Assembly: GCA_964023275.1 (NCBI GenBank)
Contig: OZ029921.1
Location: 17,396,204-17,460,203, forward strand
DNA: 64,000 nt
Source: Norana najaformis
Lineage: Eukaryota > Annelida > Clitellata > Crassiclitellata > Hormogastridae
Direction of reading: 5' to 3'
This document shows, one piece after another, positions 24,941 to 39,400 of this stretch; within the stretch, counting starts at the first letter, position 1; the number at the start of each line of letters is the position of its first letter. The notes below the pieces were generated by a model. That model did not search any database, had not been told where the DNA came from, and saw only the letters and a program-made list of their open reading frames with translations. A program made the translations under genes and the position numbers.

Positions 24941-25156
24941 GTGAAACCTTAGACAAGTGACTCCAATAACTCCAGCTGGTTTCTTAAGCATATCCATATC
25001 CTTAGGAGGAAACTGAGTGACATGTTTCAGCATCCAGACTGTAAAAGAAGGGGCGAGACTGAGTGCTGGTTGTGTGTCCACCATGAGTGCAGTAGATGAC
25101 TGACCACACTGTACAACTGTACACCAAATGCCAGTCATTTTAAGTTTCTGTGACAT
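24941..25156 (-). CDS. Possible exon (coding or 5' UTR), unrecognised
   Basis: A minus-strand open frame of about 70 codons (MSQKLKMTGIW onward) ends at a strong donor, CACTG then GTAAGTAAA, at 24941/24940. Joining this donor to the acceptor near 20003 puts a stop in every useful frame before MTKDNKLY. If real, it may therefore be a 5' UTR exon of the small gene at 19.8-20.0 kb. The only solid sign is the splice donor. Confidence 0.25.
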
Positions 25157-25199
25157 TGTAGGTAGCAGTTTAACAATGTATGCAACACATATACAACTG

Positions 25200-27430
25200 A
25201 CTTACTAAATGCAACATCAACTTCAAATAAAGATGACTTTTAGTGATCAGTTACTATGTATGCAAGAGCCTGCTTCCTATCTGAGGATCACTCGAATGCA
25301 GACGAATTTATCATTGTTCTCAAATTCTAACATCTTTCCGACTAATGAGGGGAAGTTTAAAGTTCTTGTATAAATCTACTGTAATCTAATCTGGAAATAA
25401 ACATTGCATCGATCTATGGTCGCTTCTAAGCAAAATCACTTCATGAAATTACAATCCATTAGCCATTTATCATCGTTATGCATATAAATTGAATTTGATT
25501 TTGATTGATGCATGCAAATCTGTTAAGAGGCTAAAGTTTGTTTGCATTACTTGTTTGCATTATGTCAGCTAAAGGCCGATTGTCTTTGTCTTTGAACGGC
25601 ATCTTCTGAAAAGTATGTTGTTTCTGGTAGGCCTATATGTCTTGTCTTAGGCTGGGGTTCATTCACAGTTGTTGGTTCCATCATTTGACACTCTCCACCT
25701 CCTCTTGTTTGCAACCCTCTTTCTGAGATCATCTTACACTCTAAACTGTAGACTTACCTCTTCCAGTCTGTCTGTCTGTCTATGATTCTTCATGTTTCCT
25801 ATTCCTGACTCCAGTTTGCACTTCTGAACTTTGTAAGAAGGGCATTATCCAATTACAATTGTATTGTGTTGTATTGAAAGGTTGTGCATTTTTACTTCAT
25901 ATTCTCTTATGGATAAGAATGAGTTGAAGCATACAATGAACTATATGAATGTTCGGTACAGCGATACATGGTAGACAACAGTTGGTTTCAGCATTATAAA
26001 AACTCACAGCCAGTGACTTCAGTCAAAGCAGTGAGAGACCAAACCAATTCCAAAAGGTCAATCATGAAATAAAAATAACTTTTCATGTTTATTCAATATG
26101 ATTTTGACAATCACAGCAGTTGTGTATAAATTTTCATTACAGCATGTTAAGTTGCTCAAAACCTTCTCAAATCATCTAATGAGTTAATATCTTGTAAGCC
26201 CTGAAAATGATGCAGCACACACAAGAAAACCTACCTAGATTATGAATTATGATGCATAAATCTCCAAAATACTTGCAGTGTGAATAATCCAGCAGCAAAC
26301 AATGAAAACACAGCATATTTACATTTACATGTCGGCCACATCGGGTATGAGTCAAGCATTTCGGCTGTGTATTGATCTGAAATGGTTGAAAAGAAGCCCG
26401 ATGCCTTTGGTAACGGATCAATGAACTTCATCCATCGTTCCCTTCAAGTTCCCTATGTCTGTCCATTCTATGACCAGTACCAGTTTCTAATTTTTATCAG
26501 TTTCTAATTAAGAGGCATGCCAGTCATTCCAGGTTCATTCGCAGAATCAGAGTGTTCAGACTTCTGAAAGACTCGTCCTTTAAATAATGATGGAAAACAG
26601 ATCATGGCCAATGGGACTAAAGCGACTGTGTAATTAATCATCACCAAGGTCAGAGGGTTGTAACTCCTAATCAAAATGCTATTCTGACAATTGTCAGAAG
26701 AAAATTTATGTCATTTTTCATTCCAATTAATTAACTGAATCTTAATCAAAGCATGCAAAACCAGTGGTTTCCATGGTGCTAAATGATGAAATGTTCTGTG
26801 GCAAATTAACAACAGACTGCAAGATGACCTGAACCATGGAATACCTAACTCATTTGAATATTTCAATGCCAACATCAGCTGAACTGTTAGTCTCAAGGTC
26901 GATATACCAACGCATAATGTAAGGTGTCATGTTGCAAACCGCCACACATATAATTACAGAAACAATTTTGAATAGAATATTCACCACCACCAGCAACTAA
27001 ACGAAACAGTTAAGACTTTGAAAGCATACGGCAAAACACAGTTAGTTTAACATAAAAGCTGAATGAAATAGCAAATGTATCAGCATTTGGAGCAGGCCAC
27101 CAACTGAGGAAGCTATCCAAATGAAAAACATAATGGTGCAGTTTCCTGTCATATTTTAAACTGTTCTCAAAGCAATTTAAACTTTTTCTGAAACATATAA
27201 ATAAAACCTATTATTAAAAACAGAAACATATATGTGGATTTACAGAAACATTTATCCAGAAAAATCCACCTATTCTTACAAGTAAATCAGAAAAAGCTTT
27301 TGAGCATTATTTAAAACAGCTATGATGCCAGAATATCTAAATCAGCCCAATAACATTGATGGTTAAATTGATTAATTACATTAATACTAATTAGTCTGGC
27401 AGTCTGAGTTTTAAAAACACTGAGGAAAGA
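25200..27430. other. Intergenic, 3' side of the TINAG-like gene
   Basis: Probably includes the 3' UTR of the TINAG-like gene, which reads leftward from 27440; no polyadenylation site could be fixed. No other gene supported. Confidence 0.4.
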
Positions 27431-27439
27431 ATGTGGCAA

Positions 27440-30400
27440 TTAGTTTTTATCTTTATGATGCTTAGGGTTCATCGAATTCTTTCGTTTCTGTATGAGCATG
27501 CGCTCATTCACTTTAATCCAAGCACCAATGACAAACGACTCGATCTTGCTCTCATTTGTGCCACGCAGGATTCTGAAGTATCCATCCTCCCCCCATTCAG
27601 AGCCCCAAGAATTGGCACACAACTGCAAACAACAGGTTCAAGCAGAGTAGTTATATACTTTGTTGTTTTTAATTGTTTTTAATTTAATCCTTTTCTACAC
27701 TAATCTACATCGAAACCTTGCCACACCTAGGAGCATGACATGATGGTTGCATGCTCAGTGTACAGGTTTGATCTTTAAGAAACATGCAGTGTAATTGTAA
27801 TTTGAGATTTATAAAGCGCCTCTTAGAGGATAAACTCAACAGAGGTGCTTCCGACCCGAAGGAGTAAAATCAGGCGCCTACGGAACACTGAGAGGAGGAG
27901 AGAAAGGAGCTCAAGTCGCAATTCTCAAGAGACGATTCCAGCAAGTGGGACCAACGTAGGCGAAGCTTCTGGACTGGGCACTAGCGGTGCACATTCCAGG
28001 GACAAACAGGAGATCCTGAGTGGCCGAGCGAAGGGTGCCATGGTCTGGCAACAAGGAGACCAAAGTGCAGAAGTCACTGAGGTAAAGGAGGTAAAGTGCA
28101 TGGACTTTGTGCAAGATAAATACGTTTTTATGCAGACGGGGCCTAGGAAAACCTTCTACTGGTGTCTTTACTCCTTAATTTTCCAAAAAAATGGATGAAT
28201 TAGAACAGAAATTGCCTATTGATAAAAGTTCCACATTTCAGCCTCATAGTTCCAGCTCTAGTCTACAGCCATTCAAAGACAGTACTCTGATAAAAAAATT
28301 CATTTCTGCAGCAACAGTGTACATTCTTATTGTTTTACATAATGCAATTTGCACATTAATGACAGTCTATTGTGTTAAGTACAATCATATAGGATTGACC
28401 ATGAACATCTGTGGACATATTGGTTGTTGCTTTGTCGTTATGTCATTCTGACAGATTATTCATCTAGATGGTTGATAATTCTGGCATGTTTAAACTTTTA
28501 CTGTTGCCAAGTGTGTGTGTTGGAATTATTTTTGTTTCCATCACAAATTTATTGTGTCTGTTATGCTCTGCCATGACTGGTCTTGTCCACCTTCAGAGGG
28601 GACAGGTTTCCAGCTGGACAGTCAAGCCTCAGACCTACGCACACCATCTTCAACCGGAAAATCTTGGACTCGGTGGAGGAGGGTGAATAGTCTTTGCAGT
28701 GGCATTGATCATCAACCAGGGTCAGGGAGTGATGAATGCTTGTCCTGTGCAGATCTGGTGATATGAGGGACATGGCATCTACAAAGGACTGCTGGACAGT
28801 GAAGTAACCTTGAGCCATTGGCCGCGAACCACATCGCCTATTGTTCCTCATCCTCAATGCAATGCGGTTCAGGAACTCTGCCTGACAGACGACATGTCTG
28901 TCATCCTTTTTGGAAATCCATTGGTTTGGCTCTGCGCGTGTGCAGCAGCCTGCCATTGGGACTAATTCAGTTACCTGAGCATTGCTTGCTTGTTGATAAA
29001 CTATCTGTTCTTAGTGACATTTAACATCATTTATGCTAGTGCAGAGGGTGCCTCTAATTATTTTCAGTTGAAGCTGTGCGGTACAAGCTTCTGATTACAA
29101 TTACTATCACATTCAGTTCCAATAATATAGAATTTTATTTTCTGTGCTTTAGTTTAGCAAATGCAGAAACATGTTCTTTCAAGTCAAAGTTTTGGCCTAG
29201 GTGGCCAATTAGTTCGTCTAGTGGGTGTGTCCGCCCTGCATTGCAGTCTTAAGTGTTTACAGCTTTTCAGATCTTTTATGTCTTGTAATGCAATGCTAGT
29301 TAAGCAAACATTTATAAAGCACGTGTAAGCAACTTTCAGTAGTGCTCACCATTTACCAGCACTGCATGATGTAAGAGTCTAAGAATGTCTGTGCAAATAT
29401 AGTTATTGCTTGGAGTAATGCTAACTGCTCTACAGTCCATTAACCAAAAGTACTGTCATTTGTATTCCAGTAAAAAATGTCCCAATAAAATTCACTTTTA
29501 AACAAATTTTAACAAAAGAAACCATACAGTAGTAGACCAGAATTTTCTTCAAATCTATTGTCAAAATTCAACTTATTTTTCAGAAACTGGTTGATTTAAA
29601 TACCTATAAATGTCTGTACTCATAGAACAAATAGAATGTTAAAACCTACCCAGTACTTTATTGGTTTCCCTGTCGAGTGATCTGTTCCCCAACTGGAAAA
29701 CACAGAAAGAACTGAGGTGCAGAAACAAGAATTTATTATAAAGGCAAAATTAGATGGAAACTCGTAGCATGCCAAATTTCACTTTTAAAATGGTATACTT
29801 GGCACAGGAAATACAGTTTGGAATTCCCATGATCTAGGCTTCAGCAAGATATAAAGTACTGATGTGGTTACAGCAAAGGGTGCATTTTGATCAAAAGCTG
29901 GCAAACTTACGAGAACACAATGAATCAGTCATTGCAAAAATAATAATAATACAAACAAGGTTTGACAACTGAAATGAATGGAGTATGTATTCAATCTACC
30001 GTATTTTTATGCATATAACCTGCACTCGGATTTAACCTGTGCATGCACATAACCCGTGTAAATTAGGAAAATGCATTACCAAATATAACCTGAGGAGGGG
30101 TGGGGATTTGTAAAATCTAAAATAACCCTTGGGATATATGCATGAAAATGAGGTACTCGACTTCTTACCCTATAATCCTGACAGAATGAAAATTTGTCTG
30201 TTTGACGTTAGAGGCAAAGTACTCTGTAGAGAAGAGATTTTGGTAGACCCCAGACTTGTACAGAAAAAAGTCTTCTTTGACTTCAATTACAGCTATAGGA
30301 GCAGAAAAAACATGAATAGCATAAAACTCATTTTGACACTTATAAACTTATAAAAACTATGATTAACATTAAGAACAGATATGAATATTTTGGAGAAAGA

Positions 30401-33400
30401 TTACTACACAGATTACTTATTTGAGCTTGTTGGCTCTGGCAGTGTCGCGCCCAACATCGGTTGAATGAATGAATACAAAAGCATATTCTTCTACAGGAAA
30501 GCTGATACTTGTACATATTGCATATAATTAAAGTCCGATGACAATGAAAGCTTTTCTGTATGAAAAAAGTCAGTACAAAAGGTAAAATGGCAAACAGGAG
30601 GGCACTTATTATACTCCCTTCACCTTTCTACATGAAGTATGAGAAGAGCATATGGACAACAAACCAGCCATCTCCTCAGTGGTATTGATCTGCTACGAAC
30701 ATTGGGAGGGACACATCTTATGCCCTTCTCATTCATTTGATAAGGAAGACTAAACTTAAATAACCTTTTGCCAATCTTTTCTCTTCATCTACAACGAATT
30801 TATGCTGTGCCAATATTAATATTGCTAATTTAATTTAATTAATGACTTGTGTTGTTAAAAGTTTTATAAATGTCTATAAATTATTGGGGGACATAACCGT
30901 TAGCATTACCCAACCTAAATATTGGGGATATGTCCCACATCCACCAAGAATCAATGCCTATGTATGGCTTCAGAGGTTTCATGACAACTGATTTACATCA
31001 ACATCAAACTTAAAACTCTGAAATTCATGATTCACCAGAGTGTTGAAAGGAAACAGTCAGAGCTGTACTGCCACCACATAAATAGTTGAGGCTTAGGTCA
31101 CATCAGTTAAGCAGAATGTGGTGCTACAACAGATTAAATGTCTTTTGAAACACTAAAAGACCCACGTTATGTTATGTAAATGTGAGTACCAGTAACAAAT
31201 GTAAATGTATCAGGAAACTACCTTGAACAGGACCATTCACAATCAGTTCTTTCATAATTGCCGTCTCCTGTTGAATAAAAGCACTGACTATATATATCAA
31301 CTGACATGAAATTTTTATGTAATCCTAAGTTAACTTCACTTTATTAATTATCATTAACGTTTTACCTGTCACAGAACCACAGATTCTCCTGCCATTTGTC
31401 GGAATTAGTAAAGCAGGAAATTATTGCAGAACTACAAAAATTAGTCTAAACTGTTGTTGCCAAATATATATAGACACAAAGGCAAAATGCTTCTTTCTAC
31501 TCATTTTGTTCATTTTCATAGATCAGTTCATCACATGCTGAATTTGCATGATAATTCTTGTGTTGCTAAGTCGATTTTATCAGAATCTACTACATCCCAG
31601 AATTACTAGAGAAGTCTGCTTTGCATTTTGTAGTGTTTTGACACATACACTCCAGGCTTACATATGCCATCTATGACCAAGAAATCTCAGATTTGGATAT
31701 GCAGTGGCACGGCAGCATCTTTGGAGTGGCGTTGATTGTCCATCATAGATAGGTGACCAGCCGGCTGGCTGCTGTCCTGCACAGACCTTGTGATATGAGG
31801 CAAAACTGATCACAGCGTTTTCTACCATCTGCCAAGACAGGGCAGTCAGTAAGCATACCCGTGTGGCTCAATTCACTCCATTTCTCTCGTGGTTTCTGTC
31901 ATCATTTCTCAGCCTCAATATGATATGGATGAAGAAGTCTGAACATAGTGTCAACTGTCAACCCTGGATGGAACTCCGTTGGTTGGAGTCTACGTGTGCA
32001 TGAGAGACAGCTAGTGGTTACTTTTCCAGTTATTTGGGCGCTTTAATTACCAATTGTTCTTAATTAACTTCAGCATCACTTAGCCTAGCAAGAAGCACCT
32101 TTGAGCGGTGTGTCCAGTTACATACATACATTACATACATACATACATCCACACATACACCTACACACACACACGGCATTAACATACGACAGACTTCAGC
32201 ATCATAAGGATTAAAACAACTGTCATCATCAATTTTGTAAAGTTTGTTGAAGTCATGTTCACCAGGTAAGTTAAATGGTCTTAATAATTAAGTATTTTAA
32301 GAGTTTTAGAAGTAGAAATGCCCCAGTTAGCTGATTTTGCATGCAAATAAAAGCAAAATAAATTACCAATGGGTTGAATGCTGATTAGATCTCTAAAGCT
32401 TGCTGCTAAAGCATAAAATAAATAACATATTCTTTTCCAAACATTCCTTAACTACGCTTTATCGTATTAATAATTTGACAAATGCAGCTTCTCCAATGCA
32501 GGTTTGACTGCATAGAACTATTACAACTCCCTAAGGCACAATTGACACTGGGCTCAGCTTGTTTTGACTGGTTATTTCAAGCTGTAATATGATCAATGTA
32601 ATGGACTGTTGGTGACAATAGGCATAACTTGTGCAGTAGAAATATGTGAGCTTTATATTAACAGAAGCCTACTGACGCTAATATGCATAAATAACTTGTG
32701 TGACTCACATCTGAATCTATACGATAGGGAGGAGAAGCTTGGAACACGTCCGCTGGGCTTCCACCTGACGGGCAAGTGGAACCTTTGAGGGCAGAGTATG
32801 ATCTTGGAAGGGAACAGGATCCTTTCTCAGTTGCCCTTCCACTCATGTATGGATAGCATTCAAGACTGACAATCCTGGTAACATTTAATGAGCAACAGGC
32901 AGTACTCGTATATTAGTTGCTAGTGTTTAGCCAAGTCAAAATGAATAATGTAAGAAGGCAGTTAATAATAATAATAATAAAAAGTGTGCAAATATTATAA
33001 TTTATAAATGGTGAAAAATTTATACAAGTTATGTGCATTACTTGTTATGTCATTCCTCTGGCTTACTTTGTTTTATCCTTCTCAGTAAACATATTTCATT
33101 TACAGCTAATTTGACAAAAAGAACAGAGGAGATGGAATAGGAATTTCAAATACTTTCCTGTCTTAGAAAGAATTAGAACTGCTGTCTCTGAATTAGCATT
33201 CCAAGTGCTAACCACACCACATATAGTGCCAGCTTGAGGAACAGAAGGACAAAAGTGCCATCTCATTCAGGAGCGTATACCATAGGCAAATTCGAATGGA
33301 CATGAAGAATGTTACTTTCATACAATTCTTTTGGCTTTTACATCAATTTTATTCTTTGTAAAACAAGAAAGAATGAAAATGTAAAACTAGGTTGACCTTA

Positions 33401-36400
33401 TAAAAAAAGAAATATCTGCTACGAACAAATACAGCGTATAAACTTCTCCACAAAATCAACCAATATGCAAGCAGAGAAATCTTTCTTCATGTGTTACTTC
33501 ATTCACTTCTTAAAGGCTCCACAAAGAGGTTACATGAATATCAATTACATTAAATATTATCACAGTACATAAATAGGAGAGCTTTCAAAGTAATACACCT
33601 ACCCAACTTTGCGTATGAACCACCAGGCACGGTCAACGTGTCCAGATCTGCAGCCATGTTGGCCGCGGTCAGTGTTGCATGAAATGAGATGCTGAGGTGA
33701 TAAGGTGTGTTTGTAGACGCTGTTGGAGTGGATGCTCAGCCGATCAGAGGCAACACCTAAAAACAGCATCAGCAGCTACTATTAGATGACAACAGTGAAG
33801 ACAGCAGAGCATCCATCTTCTTGCCTCACCCTCCACAGCATTTATACTTACAGCAGTTACACAAGTGCCAGACATGGACAAGTGTCCATTCCACTTTTAT
33901 GGTAGATCACCTTTTTCTGTTAATTACCTGCTTGGCTTCATTCTCAGCATGGTCTTAACTATAACAACTTCTATTGCACTTGTATCTAATGCATCAGACT
34001 TCAACTGTTAAAGTCACAATTCTGATCCATTTTGGAATGGTCAGGTGACTGAGAGAAATTGAGATTCTTCACAAGTCCTCATCAGACCATCTATCACTGT
34101 TTAGAACCTCATCTGTGGTCTAAGCAGCATGTAAGTAAAACAACTAATGTCCTCACCTCTAAGAGCAAAAGGTGACCTGTTACTTCAGCAAAATTGATTT
34201 GTTACATGCGTTTATCAAGTATTAACAATAATCCTTACAGATGTGGTCCTTGGTTTGAAGGACCTTTGGAAGAACAACCAGCTAGTCAATCTGGTTGTTC
34301 ATCTTGTGCAAAAAAGCAATGGAGCAACCTTACCTTTGCACCATGCATCAAATCCAAGACATAAAAAACAATAGAAATCAAACAAGACTAAATAAGATTT
34401 CACAAGAGTGATAAGATTCTGACCAGTGGTAGAGAAGGCCCAGGACGAAGCACAACCGTCCTGATTCAGCACTCGGCTGATCAATCCAGGCCACTCCTGA
34501 CGAGCATCAAAGTTTTCTGGCAGATCATCACCCACTTGGACCTTCACTATAGACATTTCTGTCAAGTGAGTTGTTGGTTGATGGGTCCCAAGCCAGTGTT
34601 TAACACCCATGTCAAGTGACAGTCCCCAAAACATGGAGTAGTTTGAAGCCTTCCAGCTGCAATTCAGATCAATCCTTGCAATACATATTATGTATGTATG
34701 TACGTGTAACATGTAAGCCATAATAATAAATAATAAAAATAATTAGCAACTTCTAATGCACCGGTGCTAATGCATAAAGCATCAACCAATGGTGGATGGA
34801 AGCCAAGCCATGCTCAGGTCAGTATCCAGAAGGTCAGTCTACAAGACAGAGGGGCAGCCTATGGTGGATAAGCAATTTGAAACAGGTAAGTTTTAAGCAG
34901 AGAACGAAATGACAGACACAGGGAGGGAGTTCCAGAATTTAGGTCCAGCAAACAAAAAAGCACGTTTACCTATTTAACAGTTCTAGCCCGAGGTATGACC
35001 AGAGAAAGACAATCAGATGACCTTGCAGAATAATGGTAAGTCTGGGGAATAAGGACCAATTTTAAGTATTGTGGTTGGCTGGAGTTCAATCTGTAAGTCC
35101 AAGTTTAAACTGGGTATTCATTTTCTCTCGACAATATATAATGTCGCGGACAGTTGGATGAGCAACAATACACCATCTCTCTCTCTGTTTCTCTCTGTCT
35201 CACTCTCTCTCTAATGCTGTTCCTTGCAGCAGTGTGCCTTCCTTTACACAGTGTACAGCCTTCATCCATTGTTTCAAATTGTTTTCCACTATGCATGTCT
35301 ACGGTAGCCAATTCATCCTTTCCAGTTCGTCAGTGTACCCCATTATGATACACTAGAACCCCTACTTTTGGGAGCCTTATGAATTGCTGCCCCATATATT
35401 TCAAAGCTAAATGAAATTTGGGGTGCAAGTCCTAGACTGCATTATATCATATCTTAATGATGCACAACATAAGGAGGTTCTGGTGTATTTATTTACTTTT
35501 AAAATTTATTTCTCAAGTTTGCAGAGCGCCAAGCGAGGAAGTGCTGGTGTTGGTGCATGAGCAGACAATGCATCAGTCAGTGGTGCTAAGCAGTTAGGCA
35601 TCAAAGACTTGTTTAAGCTTTCTGTGACCATCCATGGATCCCTTATTTTATTTAGACCTCCTTGCACCATCCTAGAGAAGCCTTGAACCTGCATTAGAAG
35701 ATAAGCACTCAGCTAATCAGTCACACTAATCTAACACCAGCTGGCTCATCCACCGTATGGCTTCTATCTGTCTCTGTGGACTGACCTTCTAGCCTTCTAG
35801 GTATTGACCTGATTATGGTTTGTTTACGAAGCATCATCTGTTGATGACTTGTGCAATGTGCGTTAGACACCGGGCGCTAATTAACAACAGCTGAGCAACT
35901 CCTTTCATTTTCTGTGTAATATCTTGCATGCAACTTGCACTAAATCACTTAACTAATTTTATGAAATATTTACATAGCACCTCTGAAAATACTTAAAATT
36001 CACATAAAATTGAGGAGATAAAGAAAAAAATAGTGCACAAATGCAGGGAAAAACAGGAGCATTTTGTATGTGTGGCTAAAGTGGAGTAAGAGTTTTGCAT
36101 ATAGAAATTAATCTAATATCGGCTAATCCAACCAATTCAATCAACTTCAGCTGTACAGGTGAGACAAGCACATAGACATCACAGCCAATTTAAGATGAAT
36201 CATCATCAGCAGCAGCAGCAGCAGCAGCTGACCTGTGTTTCTCTTCTGGATTGTTGACAAAGTGCAGCACTCGCTGTCTTACAATGCAGACCTTCTGCGT
36301 ACATTTCCAGTTGAACTCCTCTTTAATGACTGCATAAACACAAGTGCTGCAGACAGACCACCATGAACCTCATTAGTAGATCATCATCATTATATTTATA

Positions 36401-39400
36401 TAGCACCACTAGCTATTGACAAATCATCAATCAAGTGATGTTGTTTAATGATGCAACATGGCAACAATAGCAGTTGATGTCTGCGTGAATATGCAATACA
36501 AATTTGCTCAAGGCTCATACACTGTGGCCACCCAATGCAGGCTTGAACCAGCATACATCATTTGACAAAGCGAGCTCTAAATCACTTATCACAATTATCA
36601 ACTATTATCAGTAATCTGTTCAAGCAACTGTCAAAGGCACAGTTGAAAATAAAATTACAAAACATGGCTATAAATTAGTCACGTGAATATCACTTACATA
36701 AATATTATCACATTACACAAATAGGAGAGCTTTGCGTTGGTTTAGCACAGATCAACTGCAGACAGCTTTTTATCAAAATCATTTTAAACCTTCCCAAATT
36801 TTCTATATTACATAAAAAATTTATGTAATCATTATTAATTTTATTATTATTTTTATAGTTATTATGAAAATTGTAACATGCACAGCAGTGTAAATCAGAG
36901 GCAGGACAAGCAGTGTAGTTCTGACTCTTCCTAGACTGAATGTCGTCACATGACGAAACCAGTGCAGTTAGATATATCCCAATGTTTGAAGCTATCAAGA
37001 AATAGTAAATTCCAGGTTTCCAGAAGGAAGAACAGAAATTGAGCTTTGGAGAAAGATCAACAGTTTATTCCATTTCTTTAATTCATTAACTTGTCGCTTG
37101 CATAGCAAATTATAAATGTCAGCAGAACGAATAACAATAGCATCTTACCAGTTGTTACAGTTCTCTTCAATTTTCTCACCCGGCTCGTGCAGACGTCCAT
37201 AGTGGTAACAGTTATCTAAGGAACAACACATAATCAATCTACTACGTTAGATCACCAGACATGATCAAACATAGATCATAAACCTTAGCGTCAGCCTAAA
37301 TATGGTTGTATATATCTGCATGTTTATATGTTTTATTTTGTACCCATTTCCTGCCTTTAACTTGACAGTTTGGCTCACCTCCTTTTAGCAGTAGAAGAGG
37401 CATACATAAGTTTTGTCGTTACCTTCTTACTTGTCTACTTCCATGTAATCCAATGATGCCATTTCTCTGTCTGACCCTTTATATCTTTGTATTCCAGTCC
37501 AGCTTCTTTGTCCAGTCTAGCAGCATAGTTCTTGGTCAGTTTTCATGTTGTCCTTTATTCCTCCATTCTTCCCTCTAACACTTCTTTTGGGAGTGGGTTG
37601 CCTTACAATATATGTCTAATTCACCACATATCAAAGATAATTATCTTTGATTTATTGTCCTCTGCTCTGGCACCAACACCAGTAGTTCCTCATTTGTGTT
37701 CTGTCCAACAGATCTTGGTTAACTTAATACAGATCCACTTTAAAATTGTCTAAGTTAAGCTTCCAACTTTACCTCAGAGCCAATATCTTTGATCTACAAA
37801 GTACCACGCTCCATACAAGAATGTTCCACATTATCTTGCCATTATTTTATCTTGTCTTGTCTTTAACCGTCCTTTGAGCCAAGGTTTGACTGCACCATGG
37901 ACAATTCGTTGCACCTGCTTCTGAACCTGATATAGGGCCCTCTAAATGATGCTGCATACATACACCTCATTACACTACATTCTGAAGCCTTTACTGAACA
38001 CCGTATATTATTCGAGTTACATAAGAATACCAATCAAATCTAATCTAATGTAATGACTCACCTATTCACTCCTCAAATTGCATGCTTTATATAAGTTTTG
38101 CTTAAATTAGAGTCTAAATGAAGACTCAATGGGTCACAACATGACCTTAGAATATCTAAATGGCAAAAAGGAAATTGTCCAGGTTATGATTACACTGAAG
38201 GTTTGGGAGTCACTGTTCTGTGCAACCATCTAGAACAACCATCCCTACTCATCTGTCAACAATTTTGTCAGATGAAAACAACTGGAAGACAATTGGAAGA
38301 CATCAAACTTAGGCAGCATGCGTATACAATTTCTATTTAAAATGGCTGGTTACTTTAAAATAAATGCTCACATTATTAAATAGGCTAGAAACCATCTGAA
38401 ACCATCACTGGATAAACAGCATATGCCATAAACTGCAAACTGTATCAATTATACAGAGTATTTAGCATTTTATTATTACTTGTGACAATAAAATAATAAA
38501 CAGCAGCCATGAAATATGACTTTAAGTAGTCAAAAAAATACATATATTTAATAAACAATCTTTACCAAATATATCAGAAGACTGATTTTGCTACTACTTA
38601 TCACTGTTGTGCTTTTCCTTGCTCTCCCCATCCCCATAAAATGGCAATGAAAGAGGTCAGCTTAAATCAGTTCTGAACAGAAGGCCTAAGTGTTCTCTGT
38701 AGTAAACAGCCCGCATGAACATAAGAAGGAGAATAATTTAACAGCTGATTTATAAATCATGATTTGCTGACAAGCACCATAATGGCCCCAGAACTCAATG
38801 CAGGGCACAAAACTTTGCAAGTGATGTCGCTTGTCATTCGGTCCTTTTGTGCCGATGCAACTCCACAACAGACATCACAGAATCCGACAACGCAATTAAA
38901 CTCAACACCTGTCAAAACACTCTGGCCATCAGTACGGCCTGTATGGGTCTTGTCATCTGACTGCTTTTATGGCACACAGCAATTTACTACATATAAATTA
39001 CTCACACATGACTACATATAAATTACTCATAAGGAACTTTCAGAAAAATATCACAAGGATTGTAGAGCCACTGGCTAACAAAATGGTGCCCGTAGAAAAA
39101 TTCTGAAACCAAAGCAGGCGACTGACGGTTCTCTCGGCACTGACTGTAAGCAAAAAAATTAATTTACACTTACATTAACATTCCCTCCAAAATGGAAGTG
39201 GTTATCAGATTTGCTCTTGAACCTTCACCTGTGCCCTTCTTACTGTGTGGCATCTTGCTGGACAAAGGCACGAATTAACAGACCTTGATAACTTTGAAAT
39301 GATGATGATGATGATGATGACGATGAGTTATCTGATCAAAGACAGGTCCATTGGCTTTATGCCACCCAGGGATGAGATGAGTGAGTTGGTTTCCCGGTGC

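Noticed and set aside
28561-28956. 131-codon minus-strand ORF
   Set aside because: Lies wholly inside a dispersed repeat whose second copy (31690) does not keep the frame.
30129-30353. 74-codon plus-strand ORF
   Set aside because: Antisense to a genuine TINAG-like exon at 30169-30292.
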